Notes under the pieces: model-generated
What the model was told of the DNA's origin: nothing
What the model saw: only the letters and a program-made list of their open reading frames with translations
Databases searched by the model: none
Assembly (NCBI GenBank): GCA_903844825.1
Contig: CAIMVC010000174.1
Location: forward strand, 1 to 37,846
DNA from: an uncultured Burkholderiales bacterium
Lineage (GTDB): Bacteria; Pseudomonadota; Gammaproteobacteria; Burkholderiales; Burkholderiaceae_C
Length of the DNA stretch: 37,846 nt
Direction of reading: 5' to 3'
Shown here: piece after piece, positions 17,932 through 28,445 of the stretch
Position numbering within the stretch: the first letter of the stretch is position 1
How the letters are laid out: every line of letters starts with the position of its first letter
Position numbers and translations under genes: made by a program

Positions 17932-20291
17932 GGGCGCTGCAACGCAAAGCCTGGCGCGACCTGTGGCATTTGCGCAGCCAGGCGCTGGCCATTGCCATGG
18001 TACTGGCCGCTGGGGTGGCCATGCTGGTGATGTCGCAAGCCACGCTGAACTCGCTGCAGGAAACACGCGACCGGCTCTACAAGGACTACCGCTTTTCCCA
18101 CCTCTGGGCGCAGGTCAAACGCGCGCCGCTGGGGATGGCACAGCGCGTGGCGGCGCTGCCGGGCGTGGACGCGGTCGAGGCGCGCCTGCTGGCTGGCGCC
18201 AAGGTCGAGCTGCCCGGCTTTAGCGATCCGATCGAGGCCGTGGTGCAGTCGGTTCCCGATCAGGGCCAGCCCGAGCAAAACCGCCTGCACTTGCGCAGCG
18301 GCAGCCTGCTCACGCCCTTCAGCCATGACGAGGTGATCGTCAGCGAGGCCTTTGCCAAGGCGCACCGGCTCAAGCCCGGGGACCGCTTGCGCGCCACGGT
18401 CCACGGCCGCACGCAGTGGTTCGTGGTGACCGGCATCGCGGTGTCACCCGAATACATCTACCAGATCAAGCCCGGTGCCATGTTTCCGGACTACGAACGC
18501 TTTGCCGTGCTGTGGATGAACCGCCGCGCGCTGGAAGCCGCACTGGACATGGACGGGGCCTTCAACCAGCTGGTGGTCCGGCTCGCGCCCGGTGCCAGCG
18601 AAGACCAGGTCATTGAGGCCATTGACCGGCTGCTCGGCGCCTTCGGCGGGCGCGGCGCTTATGGCCGCATGAACCAGTTGTCGTACCGGTTTTTGCACGA
18701 GGAATTCAACCAGCTGGCGACCATGACCCGGGTGTTTCCCACCATCTTTCTGGCAGTGGCGGCCTTCTTGCTTAACGTGGTGTTCACGCGGCTGGTGAAC
18801 ACGCAGCGCGATCAGGTCGCCATCCTCAAGGCCTTGGGCTACAGCACCCGTGCGGTGGCGCTGCATTACGGCCTGATCGTTGTGCTGATCTGCTTGCTGG
18901 GTTCGGTGCTGGGTGTGGCCGGCGGGGTCTGGCTGGGCAACGGACTGGCCGGTGTCTACCAGCGCTATTTTCGTTTCCCATTTTTGGACTTTCACCTGAG
19001 CACCGGGGTCTGGCTCAGCGGCGTGGCGGTCAGTCTGCTGGCGGCCTTGCTGGGCACCGGCCGGGCGGTGTACAGCGCAGCCGGCGAGCCCGTGGCTCAG
19101 GCCATGCGGCCGCCCTCGCCCGAGCGCTATCGGCGCACCCTGGCCGAGCGGGTGGGGCTGGCGGCCCGGCTCTCGCAGCCGCACCGGATCATTCTGCGGC
19201 AGATCGAGCGCCGGCCGCTGAAGGCCTTCATGACGGTGCTCGGTCTGGCCTTTGCCGGAGCCATCATGATGATGGCGCGCTTTCAGGACAGCGCCATCAA
19301 CTTCATGGTGGACCTGCAGTACCGCCTGTCGCAGCAGCATGATCTGGTGGCCACCTTCATCGAGGTCACGCCGCGCCGCGCGGTTCATGAGTTGCGCGCC
19401 CTGCCCGGCGTGAACCTGGTGGAAGGCTTTCGCGTGGTACCCGTGCGCCTGCGCCACGACAACCGCAGCTACCAGACCAGCCTGAACGGCCTGCTGCCCG
19501 ACGGGCACCTGCGCCTGCCGATCAACGACCGGCTGCGCCGCGTGACCTTGCCCGCCGACGGCCTGGTCATCAACGAATATCTGGCGGCACGCCTGGGCGT
19601 GCGCGTTGGCGACACGCTATGGGTCGACGTGCTCGAAGGCCATCAAAAAAAGCTGCAGCTACCGGTCACCTTGCTGGTGCACGAGTACGTGGGCCTGCAG
19701 GCCTATATGCACCTGGACGCCCTGAACCGCGCCCTGGGTGACGGCCCTGTGATCAGCGGCGTGCTCATGACGGTGGACGACGGGGCCGAGGCCGCAGTGT
19801 TCAAGGCACTGGACAGACGCCCGGGCGTGATCAGTGCCGAATCTCGTCTGGCCGCGGTGCGGGCGGTGGCCAAAAGCATTGGCGAAATGACCGGCGTCTT
19901 CACCTGGATTGCCGTGGTGATGGGCTCGATCATCAACTTCGGCGTGGTCTACAACTCGGCGCGCATTGCACTGGCCGAACGCGGACGCGAGCTGGCCAGC
20001 CTGCGCGTGCTCGGCTTCACACAGGGCGAAGTCAGCTACATCCTGCTGGGTGAGCTGGCGCTGCTGGTGCTGCTGTCGATTCCGCTGAGTTTTGTCGTCG
20101 GCTACAGCCTGTCCTGGTACATGGCACACGAACTTCAGTCTGACCTCTACCGCGTGCCGGTGCATATTCCCGCCTCGGCCTGCGCTTTCACCGCACTGAC
20201 CACGCTGGTCTCGGCGCTGCTGTCGGCCGGGGCCTTGCGCTGGCGCATCCGCGGCCTGGACCTGATCGCTGTGCTCAAGACACGCGAATGA
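17928..20291 (+). CDS. FtsX-family ABC transporter permease (large, two FtsX domains)
   Basis: The 787-residue inner-membrane protein starts with a helix at about residues 15-35, followed by a large periplasmic domain, three helices in the first FtsX domain (about 265-400), another helix near 435, a second periplasmic domain and three C-terminal helices of the second FtsX domain (about 660-775). The start is the GTG at 17928, overlapping the ATPase stop, with GGGGAG upstream; the longer open frame to 17712 lies inside the ATPase gene. MacB has one FtsX domain and is about 650 residues including its fused ATPase; here the ATPase is separate and the permease is duplicated internally. It is followed after 28 bases by a periplasmic adaptor. 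Confidence 0.92.
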
Positions 20292-20319
20292 AGCCTCACG
20301 CACAAGACAAGGACCGACG

Positions 20320-21528
20320 ATGCTCAAGACCTTGACGATGTCCAGGAAAACCGCGCTCTGGCTGCTGGCCGCCGCCGCGCTGCTGGCGCTGACCTGGCTG
20401 GCACGGCGCGAGCCCTCGCAACTGGCCAGCGTCGCTCGTGTGGTGCGCGCGCCGCTTGAACAAAGTTTTGTGGAAGAAGGCAAAACCCGCATCAAGCAGC
20501 GCTACCTGCTCAGCGCGCCCGTGGCGGGCATGGTCAGGCGCATTGAGCTGCAAGCCGGGGATGCAGTGCGCACCGGGCAGTTGCTGGCCGAAATCGATCC
20601 GGTCAGCAGCGCCCTGCTCGACCCGCGCGCCCGCGCACAGGCGCTGGCGGACATCAGCAATGCCGAAAGCGCCGCCCTGGCGGCCCGTCAGCGCAGCGCC
20701 GCCGCTGGCACTGCCGACGAGGTGGCGCAAAGGGAATGGCAGCGTCTGCGCCAGCTCAGGGCCGCCGGGGTGGTGACCGAATCGCAGCTCGACGCCGCCC
20801 GCTCGCAAGCCGCCATGGCCAGTGCCGACGTGGGCGTGGCCGCGGCCGATGAACAGATCGCCAGGCGCCGCCTGCAAGCGGCGCAGGCCGCGCTGGCCGA
20901 GGAAGGGCGGGCCGGCCGCGGCAAGGTGCTGCGCGTGGTCGCTCCGGTCGACGGCGTGATCCTCAAGCGACTGGTCGACAGCGCCATGACAGTGCCCGCA
21001 GGGCAGCCGCTGATGGAGCTGGGCGACCCTGCCGCACTGGAGATCGAGGTGCAGGCCCTGTCCACCGATGCTGTGCGCCTGCAGCCGGGCATGCGGGCCC
21101 GCGTGCTGCGCTGGGGTGGCGACGACGTGCTTGACGCCAGCGTCGCACGTATCGAGCCGGGTGGCTTTACGCAGGTCTCGGCGCTCGGCGTGCAGGAGCA
21201 GCGAACCCGGGTCATTCTGGACTTGCGATCGCCGCGTCGGCAGTGGGCCGCGCTCGGCGATGGCTTTCGGGTCGAGGTCGAGTTCATCGTGCGTCAGGAC
21301 AGCGAGGTCTTGCAAATCCCCGCCAGCGCGCTGTTTCGCGCCGATGCAGGCTGGGCGGTCTACCGGCTCGACGGCAAGACCGCCAGGCTCACGCCCGTCC
21401 AGCTGGGGGCGCGCTCGGCGCTGGCAGTGGAAATTCTGGCGGGGCTGCAACTGCGCCAGCAAGTGGTGGTGCAACCCGACGACCGGATCAAGGACGGCAC
21501 CCGCATTGACGCCGTCCCGGCGCGCTGA
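20320..21528 (+). CDS. HlyD/MacA-type periplasmic adaptor subunit
   Basis: The 402-residue membrane-fusion protein has one N-terminal helix (about residues 12-28), a biotinyl-lipoyl half-domain (SAPVAGMVRRIELQAGDAV), a coiled-coil hairpin rich in Ala, Gln and Arg (about 105-195), a second lipoyl half (VVAPVDGVILKRL) and beta-barrel plus membrane-proximal domains. It should bridge the FtsX permease to an outer-membrane TolC-type channel, which is not encoded here. GGAC precedes the ATG at 20320. It ends the exporter operon and converges on lolD with only 41 bases between. Confidence 0.92.
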   Translation: MLKTLTMSRKTALWLLAAAALLALTWLARREPSQLASVARVVRAPLEQSFVEEGKTRIKQRYLLSAPVAGMVRRIELQAGDAVRTGQLLAEIDPVSSALLDPRARAQALADISNAESAALAARQRSAAAGTADEVAQREWQRLRQLRAAGVVTESQLDAARSQAAMASADVGVAAADEQIARRRLQAAQAALAEEGRAGRGKVLRVVAPVDGVILKRLVDSAMTVPAGQPLMELGDPAALEIEVQALSTDAVRLQPGMRARVLRWGGDDVLDASVARIEPGGFTQVSALGVQEQRTRVILDLRSPRRQWAALGDGFRVEVEFIVRQDSEVLQIPASALFRADAGWAVYRLDGKTARLTPVQLGARSALAVEILAGLQLRQQVVVQPDDRIKDGTRIDAVPAR

Positions 21529-21569
21529 GCCGGCGGCCACCGCCCGCAACATGGCGCAGCGCAGCCAGC

Positions 21570-22289
21570 TCAGGTCTGCAGCACGCCGCCCACCAGGCGC
21601 AACTGCCGGGCGCAGCGCGCCGCCAGCGAAGCATCGTGCGTGACCACCACAAACGCCGTGCCCTGGTCGCGGGCCAGTTGGAGCATCAGCTCAAACACCA
21701 CGTCGGCACTGGCGCGGTCCAGGTTGCCAGTGGGTTCATCGGCCAGCACGCAAGCGGGCTGTGTGACCAAGGCGCGCGCCATGGCTACGCGCTGGCGCTC
21801 ACCCCCCGACAGCTCGGCCGGCCGGTGCTGCAGCCGGTCCGACAAGCCCACCGCAGCCAGCATGGCCGCGGCCGTGGCTGCGGCCTGTGTGCGGCTCTGG
21901 CGCCGAATCCACAGCGGCATGGCCACGTTGTCCAGCGCACTGAACTCGGGCAGCAAATGATGAAACTGATAGACAAAACCCAGGTGCAGATTGCGCAGAC
22001 GGCCCTGCTCGGTCGCGCTCAGGCTCGACAGGTCCTGCCCCTTGAGCTCAACCCGCCCGCTGCTGGGCGCATCAAGCCCGCCCAGCAGGTGCAGCAGCGT
22101 GCTTTTGCCCGAACCCGAGGCGCCAACGATGGCCAGCGTGTCACCGCGGCGCACCTGCAAGTCCACGCCCTTCAGCACCTCAACATCAAGGGGGCCTTCT
22201 TGAAATCGTTTACTCAGGCCCTGGGCGTTCAGAACGGTATCGGCCGGCACAGCGGCCGCCGCCGCATCCTTGAAAATCGCATCATTCAT
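21570..22289 (-). CDS. lolD: lipoprotein-releasing system ATP-binding protein LolD
   Basis: The 239-residue ABC ATPase energises release of outer-membrane lipoproteins from the inner membrane to the carrier LolA. Walker A is GASGSGKST, signature LSGGERQR, Walker [13 protein letters not shown] and H-loop VVTHD. The LolD-specific [22 protein letters not shown] is present (core [13 protein letters not shown]). An Ala-rich N-terminal extension of about 15 residues precedes the fold. It overlaps the 3' end of lolC by eight bases, so the two are co-translated. Identification is strong. Confidence 0.95.
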   Translation of the reverse strand: MNDAIFKDAAAAAVPADTVLNAQGLSKRFQEGPLDVEVLKGVDLQVRRGDTLAIVGASGSGKSTLLHLLGGLDAPSSGRVELKGQDLSSLSATEQGRLRNLHLGFVYQFHHLLPEFSALDNVAMPLWIRRQSRTQAAATAAAMLAAVGLSDRLQHRPAELSGGERQRVAMARALVTQPACVLADEPTGNLDRASADVVFELMLQLARDQGTAFVVVTHDASLAARCARQLRLVGGVLQT

Positions 22290-23547
22290 AGCGCAAAGCC
22301 TCGGCCGGGTTGACGCGGCTGGCGTGCCAGCTGGGGTAAATCGTCGCGAGAAAAGCCAGCACCAGCGAGATCACGGCAATCGGCATGATGTCGGCGTACT
22401 GTGGCTCGCTCGGCATGCGGCTGATCAGGTAGATATCGCGCGGCAAAAAGCTGGCATTGAGCAAGCGCTCCAGCGCCGGCACGATCACATCAATGTTAAA
22501 GGCCACGCCCAGGCCCAGCAGCAGGCCCGAAAGCGTGCCGATCACGCCCACCATCGCGCCCTGAACCATGACTATGCCCATGATGCTGGGCGGGCTTGCG
22601 CCCTGGGTGCGCAAGATGGCAATGTCGGCGCGCTTGTCGGTCACCGTCATCACCAGCGTGCTGACCAGGTTAAACGCGGCCACTGCCACGATCAGCGTGA
22701 GGATGATGAACATCATTCGCTTTTCGAGCTGAACGGCGGCAAACCAGGTGCGATTTTGCCGCGTCCAGTCGCGCACCAGCAAGTCGCCGCTGAGCGTGGC
22801 CGCCAGTTGCGAGGCCACCTCGCGCGCCTGGTGCAGGTCGCGCAGCTTGACGCGAATGCCGGTGGGTCCCTCGAGCCTGAAGATCCGCGCGGCATCGTCC
22901 TGGTGCATCAGCACCAGCGCCGAGTCGTATTCAAAATGGCCTGAGTCGAACAGCCCGACCACCGTCATTTGCTTGAGGCGCGGCACCACCCCCGCTGGCG
23001 TGACCTGCCCGCTGGGGGCGATCAGCGTGACACGGTCACCCGCGCGCACCCCCAGCGACCGCGCCAGCTCGCCGCCCAACACCACACCAAACTCACCACT
23101 GACCAGCTTGGGAAACACCGTGTCCTTGAGCTGCGCAGCCAGATCGGTGACACCGCCTTCGAGGGACGGGTCGATGCCGCGCACCAGCGCCCCCTTCATG
23201 TCTTCGCCACGCGCCAGCAGCGCCTGCGCCGCAATAAAAGGCGCTGCGCCCCCCACCTGCGGGTGCTTGCGTACCTCGGCCAGCGTCTTAGCCACATCGG
23301 GCAGCGCCGCGCCACCTGGCGCGAACACTTCAATGTGCGCGATCACGCCCAGCATGCGGTCGCGCACCTCTTTGTGAAAACCATACATCACGCTCAGCAC
23401 AATGATGAGCGCCGCCACCCCCAGCGCAATGCCCAGCATGGACACGCCGGAGATGAATGAAATAAAGCCATTGCGCCGCGTGGCACGGCCCGCCCGCGTG
23501 TAACGCCAGCCCAGGATCAGCTCGTAGGGAATCTGCATGGCTGGCAT
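22282..23547 (-). CDS. lolC: lipoprotein-releasing permease (LolC/LolE family)
   Basis: The 421-residue permease has a helix at about residues 25-50, a periplasmic domain, and three C-terminal helices (about 275-400). The LolC/E N-terminal signature [12 protein letters not shown] followed by [18 protein letters not shown] is clear. Only one permease accompanies LolD, as in bacteria that use a single LolF-type permease in place of the LolC plus LolE pair. Two possible ATG starts are at 23547 and 23538; neither has an evident ribosome-binding site, and the difference is only three residues. Confidence 0.94.
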   Translation of the reverse strand: MPAMQIPYELILGWRYTRAGRATRRNGFISFISGVSMLGIALGVAALIIVLSVMYGFHKEVRDRMLGVIAHIEVFAPGGAALPDVAKTLAEVRKHPQVGGAAPFIAAQALLARGEDMKGALVRGIDPSLEGGVTDLAAQLKDTVFPKLVSGEFGVVLGGELARSLGVRAGDRVTLIAPSGQVTPAGVVPRLKQMTVVGLFDSGHFEYDSALVLMHQDDAARIFRLEGPTGIRVKLRDLHQAREVASQLAATLSGDLLVRDWTRQNRTWFAAVQLEKRMMFIILTLIVAVAAFNLVSTLVMTVTDKRADIAILRTQGASPPSIMGIVMVQGAMVGVIGTLSGLLLGLGVAFNIDVIVPALERLLNASFLPRDIYLISRMPSEPQYADIMPIAVISLVLAFLATIYPSWHASRVNPAEALRYE

Positions 23548-23725
23548 TGTGGCATTGAGACAGCGCCAGATTCCGACTCGGCCATCACGTGCGCACAGGT
23601 CGCGGATCGCCTGCTACGGCAGGTTGTGCACGGCTGGCGTTTTAAGGATCGCCTGGCAGGTCACTTTTTCCCCGGGCAACACCCCGGGCTGCCCCGCCGC
23701 CACGGCGTGCCGGACAATAGAGGCC

Positions 23726-24745
23726 ATGCAAGCTCCCAACGCCCGCCAGGCAAGCGCTCACCTGATCCTGCCTTTTGCCGCCTGCGCCGACGCCGGCTGG
23801 CTGGCCACGATGAAGGCCTTGCCGGCCGGGCAGACGCTGCAGCTGGCGCGGCTGCTGCAGGGCATGCGGCCGCTGGCGCTGGACACGGCCGGCGCTCAAT
23901 CGCTTTCACCGCCGCATGAGCGGGCTTTGGCGCGCGCGCAGGCGCTGGTGACGGGGAATTTTTCCGACGGCTTGATTCCCTGGGCGGCTTGGGAACACGC
24001 GCAAACCCAACCGGTCGGCGAGCCCGCCAGCGACCAGGCCTGGGCCATCGTCACACCCTGCCACTGGGCCATGGGCCGCGAACACGCCACGCTGACCGAC
24101 CCCGCAGCGCTGGGTTTGAGCCCCGCCGATTCGCGCACGCTGATGGCGGCCATGCAGGGCTACTTTGAAGAGGACGGCATCACGCTGCATGAGGCGGCGC
24201 CGCAGCACTGGCTGGCGGCGGGCGAGCTGTTTCGCGCTCTGCCGACGGCCTCGCCGGACCGCGCGCTGGGCCGCAGCGTGGACCCCTGGCTGCCAGCGAG
24301 CACCCACAGCGGCTCGTCCCCGGCGGGCAAGACCTTGCGGCGATTGCAAAATGAAATGCAGATGCTGCTTTACACGCATCCGATCAACGAAGCGCGCACC
24401 GGCCAGCGCCAATTGCCGGTTAATTCGATCTGGTTCAGCGGCACCGGCAACTTGCCCGCACGCGATGCCAGCAGCCCCCCCCCAGCGACCCACGTGACCG
24501 CCCCACGCACCCTGGCCGATGCGGCTTTGCGAGCTGACTGGCAGGCCTACGCTGCAGCCTGGGCCGAGCTTGACACCCTGGCGCACGATCTGCTGGCGCG
24601 GCAGGCAGCCGGCGAAATGCTGCGGCTGACGTTGTGCGGTGAGCGCAGCGCCCAAAGCTTTGAGAGTGCGCCTGTGAGCTGGCGCACACGCCTGGCCGCG
24701 TGGCGCCGGCCCCGGCCGCTGCTGAGCTGGCTGGAGACCCTGTAG
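23726..24745 (+). CDS. RpfE-like conserved protein (COG4255 type) upstream of recJ
   Basis: The 339-residue protein has no membrane helix or signal peptide. It resembles conserved betaproteobacterial proteins annotated either as RpfE-like or loosely as phosphoglycerate mutase; the visible common features are AHLILPFAACADAGW at the start, TPCHWAMGREHATLTDP in the middle and a substrate-like NEMQMLLYTHPINEAR and NSIWFSGTG. The ATG at 23726 is chosen because upstream in-frame residues are not family-like and overlap the lolC start. In Xanthomonas the rpfE gene also lies beside recJ, which supports the name. Phosphatase or mutase activity cannot be shown; the function is unknown. Confidence 0.75.
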   Translation: MQAPNARQASAHLILPFAACADAGWLATMKALPAGQTLQLARLLQGMRPLALDTAGAQSLSPPHERALARAQALVTGNFSDGLIPWAAWEHAQTQPVGEPASDQAWAIVTPCHWAMGREHATLTDPAALGLSPADSRTLMAAMQGYFEEDGITLHEAAPQHWLAAGELFRALPTASPDRALGRSVDPWLPASTHSGSSPAGKTLRRLQNEMQMLLYTHPINEARTGQRQLPVNSIWFSGTGNLPARDASSPPPATHVTAPRTLADAALRADWQAYAAAWAELDTLAHDLLARQAAGEMLRLTLCGERSAQSFESAPVSWRTRLAAWRRPRPLLSWLETL

Positions 24746-24806
24746 AAGTCCTGTTCAAACCCTCGACAGAGCCCCAACTCAAAACCCCGGAGCCCCGACC
24801 CACGCT

Positions 24807-26543
24807 ATGAAAATCACCGTCAGAGATGCGCCACCGCGCAGCGTCTGGGCCTTGCAGCAGGCCGGCGTTCACCCCCTGCTGGCACAGCTGTATGCCGCGC
24901 GCGGAGTACATCACCCCAGCGAGCTGGACGCCAATTTGGCGCACTTGCTCCCGCCCTCGGGCATGCATGGCACGGCCGAGGCGGCGGTGTTGCTGGCCGA
25001 CAGCATGGCAGCCGGGCGGCGCATCTGCATCGTGGCCGATTACGACTGCGACGGTGCCACCGCCTGCGCCGTGGGCGTGCGCGGCCTCAAGCTGCTGGGC
25101 GCCGCGCTGAATTTTTCAAACGTCTCTTACCTGGTGCCCGACCGGGTGGTTGACGGCTACGGTCTGACCGCCAGCATCGCCGAGCGCGTCAAGGCCAGCG
25201 GCGCCGATGTGCTGGTGACCGTAGACAACGGCATTGCCAGCCTGGAGGGTGTGGCGCGCGCCAAGGCGCTGGGCCTGCAGGTGCTGGTGACCGACCACCA
25301 CCTGCCGGCGCTGGTCAATGGCCAGGTCACCTTGCCCGCGGCCGACGTGATCGTCAACCCGAACCAGCCGGCCTGCGGCTTTGAAAGCAAGTCGATCGCT
25401 GGCGTGGGCGTGATGTTTTATGTGCTGCTGGCGCTGCGCGCCGAGTTGCGCCAGCGCGGCGTGTTTGACGCCGCCAGCCAGCCCAAGCTGGACGCCCTGC
25501 TGCCGCTGGTGGCGCTGGGCACGGTGGCCGACGTGGTCAAGCTCGACCCGAACAACCGCCGCCTGGTGGCGCAAGGGCTCAAGCGCATTCGCGCGGGCGC
25601 GCTGCAGGCCGGCATCAGCGGCTTGTTTTTGGCGGCAGGGCGGCAGGCGGATGCGGCCACGGCTTTTGACTTTGGCTTTGCGCTGGGCCCGCGCATCAAC
25701 GCGGCCGGCCGCCTGTCGGACATGACCCTGGGCATTGAATGCCTGCTCACCGACGACCGCACGCGCGCCGACGAGCTGGCCCGCACCCTCGACGGCATCA
25801 ACCGCGAGCGGCGCGACATTGAGGCAGGCATGCGCGAACAAGCCGAGTTGGCGGCCGACGCCATGATTGACGAGGACGAGGAGCCGCCGCCAGCGCTGGC
25901 CATCTTTGATCCCGACTTTCATGAAGGCGTGGTCGGCATCGTCGCCTCGCGCATCAAGGAAAAAATGCACCGTCCGACCTTCGTCTTTGCAGCCAGCCAG
26001 GCGCCGGGCAAGGAGCACGAACTCAAGGGCTCGGGCCGCTCGATTCCCGGTTTTCATTTGCGCGACGCACTCGACCTGGTAGCCAAGCGCTACCCCGGCG
26101 TCTTGCTGCGCTTTGGCGGTCACGCCATGGCGGCGGGTTGCACCTTGCTGGAAGAAAACTTCGACACCTTCGAGGCGGCCCTGCAGCAGGTAGCCCACGA
26201 GTGGCTCGACGCTGCCACCCTCACCCGCCGACTGGACAGCGACGGCCCGCTGGCGCCCGAGTACCGCCGCACCGATGTGGTCGACACGCTGCACAAGGAG
26301 GTCTGGGGTCAGGGCTTTGCGGCACCCACTTTCAGCGAGGAGGTGGAAGTGCTGTCGCAGCGACTGGTGGGCGAGAAACATTTATCGCTCAAGCTCAGGC
26401 ACCAGGGCCAGCCCGTGGACGGCATCTGGTTTGGTCGCACCGAACCCTTGCCGGCCCGCGTCAAGCTGGCCTTTCGGCTGGACGCTGACGAGTGGCAGGG
26501 GGTGCGCCGGGTGCGGTTCTTGATCGAAGGTGCAGAACTGTAG
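24807..26543 (+). CDS. recJ: single-stranded-DNA-specific exonuclease RecJ
   Basis: The 578-residue DHH-family 5'-3' exonuclease acts in RecF-pathway recombination and base-excision and mismatch repair. Catalytic motifs are ADYDCDGATA (about residue 77), VTVDNGIAS, VTDHHLPA (the DHH motif) and ALGTVADVVKLD. The DHHA1 domain has HEGVVGIVASRIKE and RFGGHAMAAGC, and a C-terminal OB-fold closes the protein. Length is right for E. coli-type RecJ (577). The ribosome-binding site is weak (CGGAG about 16 bases off). It follows the RpfE-like gene after 61 bases on the same strand. Confidence 0.97.
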   Translation: MKITVRDAPPRSVWALQQAGVHPLLAQLYAARGVHHPSELDANLAHLLPPSGMHGTAEAAVLLADSMAAGRRICIVADYDCDGATACAVGVRGLKLLGAALNFSNVSYLVPDRVVDGYGLTASIAERVKASGADVLVTVDNGIASLEGVARAKALGLQVLVTDHHLPALVNGQVTLPAADVIVNPNQPACGFESKSIAGVGVMFYVLLALRAELRQRGVFDAASQPKLDALLPLVALGTVADVVKLDPNNRRLVAQGLKRIRAGALQAGISGLFLAAGRQADAATAFDFGFALGPRINAAGRLSDMTLGIECLLTDDRTRADELARTLDGINRERRDIEAGMREQAELAADAMIDEDEEPPPALAIFDPDFHEGVVGIVASRIKEKMHRPTFVFAASQAPGKEHELKGSGRSIPGFHLRDALDLVAKRYPGVLLRFGGHAMAAGCTLLEENFDTFEAALQQVAHEWLDAATLTRRLDSDGPLAPEYRRTDVVDTLHKEVWGQGFAAPTFSEEVEVLSQRLVGEKHLSLKLRHQGQPVDGIWFGRTEPLPARVKLAFRLDADEWQGVRRVRFLIEGAEL

Positions 26544-26628
26544 CCGTCCTGCGCCCGGGCAAGGCCGCTGCCAGACCCTGAAAACACCCGCTACATCAGC
26601 GGCCCGTCATAAAGCCTAAAATCAGCGC

Positions 26629-27489
26629 GTGAGTCCGAAAAACATCCTTAATGCCGATCTGCATTGCCACTCGGTCGTCTCCGACGGCACCCTGACACCC
26701 GAGGCGCTGGCCGAGCGCGCCAGCCTCAACGGCGTTGAACTCTGGGCCCTGACTGACCATGACGAAATTGGCGGCCAGGCGCGCGCCGCCGCAGCCGCCA
26801 GATCGCACGGCATGCGCTACCTCACGGGCACCGAAATTTCAGTGACTTTTGCAGGCCAGACGGTGCACATCGTCGGGCTGGGTTTCGACGCCAGCAACCC
26901 GGCCATGCACCAGGGCTTGATGGCCACGCGCGGTGGCCGTGGTCAACGCGCCATGGAGATGTCCGACGGCCTGGCCGCCGTGGGAATCCGTGGCGCTTAC
27001 GAAGGCGCTTTGACCTTCGTGGGCAACCCCGAGCTGGTGTCACGCACCCACTTTGCGCGCTTTTTGGTCGAGACCGGCGTCTGCAAAGACACCAACGAGG
27101 TCTTTCGTAAGTACCTCACCGAAGGCAAGCCCGGCTACGTACCGCACCGCTGGGCCAGTCTGCAAAACGCGGTGAGCTGGATCACGGGGGCTGGCGGCGT
27201 GGCGGTGATCGCGCACCCCGCCCGCTACAAGTTCACGCCCAACGAGGAATACGCCTTGTTTTCAGAATTCAAGGCGCACGGCGGCCTGGGCGTGGAGGTG
27301 GTGACCGGCAGCCACAGCACGCAAGAGTATGTGCAGTACGCCGAAACGGCCAGGGAATTTGGTCTGGCTGCCTCGCGCGGCAGCGACTTTCACAGCCCCG
27401 ACGAAAGCCACACCGATCTGGGCACCCTGCCCTTTTTGCCAGGGGGTCTGCAACCCGTCTGGGAACTTCTGGAAGATCGCATCCAGTGA
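26629..27489 (+). CDS. PHP-domain phosphoesterase (TrpH/Rnm, 3',5'-nucleoside bisphosphate phosphatase type)
   Basis: The 286-residue PHP-fold metallohydrolase is related to E. coli YciV (Rnm) and to Chromobacterium CV1693, which removes the 3' phosphate from 3',5'-bisphosphonucleotides; Rnm also trims RNA 5' ends. Metal-binding motifs are DLHCHSVVSDG (residues about 10-20), LTDHDEIGG, GTEISV, VIAHPARY and the C-terminal GSDFHSP. The start is a GTG at 26629. The stop overlaps the GTG of the next gene. In E. coli yciV lies beside yciO; here a permease gene stands between the equivalents. Confidence 0.9.
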   Translation: MSPKNILNADLHCHSVVSDGTLTPEALAERASLNGVELWALTDHDEIGGQARAAAAARSHGMRYLTGTEISVTFAGQTVHIVGLGFDASNPAMHQGLMATRGGRGQRAMEMSDGLAAVGIRGAYEGALTFVGNPELVSRTHFARFLVETGVCKDTNEVFRKYLTEGKPGYVPHRWASLQNAVSWITGAGGVAVIAHPARYKFTPNEEYALFSEFKAHGGLGVEVVTGSHSTQEYVQYAETAREFGLAASRGSDFHSPDESHTDLGTLPFLPGGLQPVWELLEDRIQ

Positions 27490-28403
27490 GCAGCCCGGGT
27501 GCAGGCCCGAGGGCATCGGCTCTGACGGGGATTGCCCTGGTGGTTGCCGCTGTCGCCTGCTTTGCAACGCTCGACACCACCACCAAGCTGGTCAGCGGCA
27601 GTGTTCCCTTGCTGATGGCGCTGTGGTTTCGCTACTGTTTTCAGGCGGTGGTGACAACGGCCACCGTGTTGCCTCGGCGCGGCTGGGGCGTGCTCAAGAC
27701 CGCGCACCCCCGGTTCCAGTTACTGCGCGGCCTGCTGCTGCTGATCAGCAGTTTGCTGGCCTTTATCTGCCTGACGTTTTTACCGGTGGCCGAGTTCACG
27801 GCCATGGGGGCACTGGTCCCGCTGACCATCACCTTGCTGGCAGCCACGGTGGTGGGCGAGCGGGTGTCGCCGTTGCGCTGGGCGCTGGTGCTGGGCGGTT
27901 TTGCCGGCGCCCTCGTGATCATTCGCCCGGGCAGCGACAACTACAGCTGGGCCATGCTGATTCCGCTGGTGATGGTCGGCACTTATTCGTGGTTTCAGGT
28001 GCTCACCAGCCGGCTGGTCAAGACGGAAGACCCGATCACCATGCATCTGTACACCGGCTGGGTCGGCACGCTGGTGGCCTCCTTGATACTGCCTTTCGTC
28101 TGGACGCAACTGAGCTGGTCGCTATGGGCCCACTTGCTGCTGATGGGCGCGATGGCAACCATCGGGCACTTTTTACTGATCCTGGCCTACACCCGTGCGC
28201 CGGCGGCGACCCTCACGCCCTACCTTTACGCCCAGATAGGGTTTGCCATGCTCGGTGGCTGGCTGATGTTTTCGCACGTGCCTGACCGCTGGTCGCTCAT
28301 CGGCATGGGCATGATTGCGCTGTGTGGCGTCGCCGGCGCCTGGCTGACTGCCCGCGAGAGTCGCGTCTGGCGCGACGTGCCGGTGCGGCCCGTGGAGTCC
28401 TGA
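27486..28403 (+). CDS. EamA/DMT-family permease
   Basis: The 305-residue membrane protein has ten helices in two EamA repeats. FATLDTTTKLVSGSVPLL in helix 1, LPVAEFTAMGALVPLTITLLA in the first repeat and a C-terminal GMIALCGVAGAWLTARES are visible. It starts with a GTG overlapping the PHP gene stop (GTGA), so translation is coupled. It is unlike the other two EamA proteins of the window in detail, so they are paralogues rather than recent copies. The substrate is unknown. Confidence 0.88.
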   Translation: MSSPGAGPRASALTGIALVVAAVACFATLDTTTKLVSGSVPLLMALWFRYCFQAVVTTATVLPRRGWGVLKTAHPRFQLLRGLLLLISSLLAFICLTFLPVAEFTAMGALVPLTITLLAATVVGERVSPLRWALVLGGFAGALVIIRPGSDNYSWAMLIPLVMVGTYSWFQVLTSRLVKTEDPITMHLYTGWVGTLVASLILPFVWTQLSWSLWAHLLLMGAMATIGHFLLILAYTRAPAATLTPYLYAQIGFAMLGGWLMFSHVPDRWSLIGMGMIALCGVAGAWLTARESRVWRDVPVRPVES

Positions 28404-28445
28404 GCCGGAACCGGCGTTCACGCGCACTTCTTTTGTCAATGATGC

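Noticed and set aside
25116-26381. 421-codon minus-strand open frame opposite recJ
   Set aside because: Shadow frame; recJ motifs fully explain the sequence.
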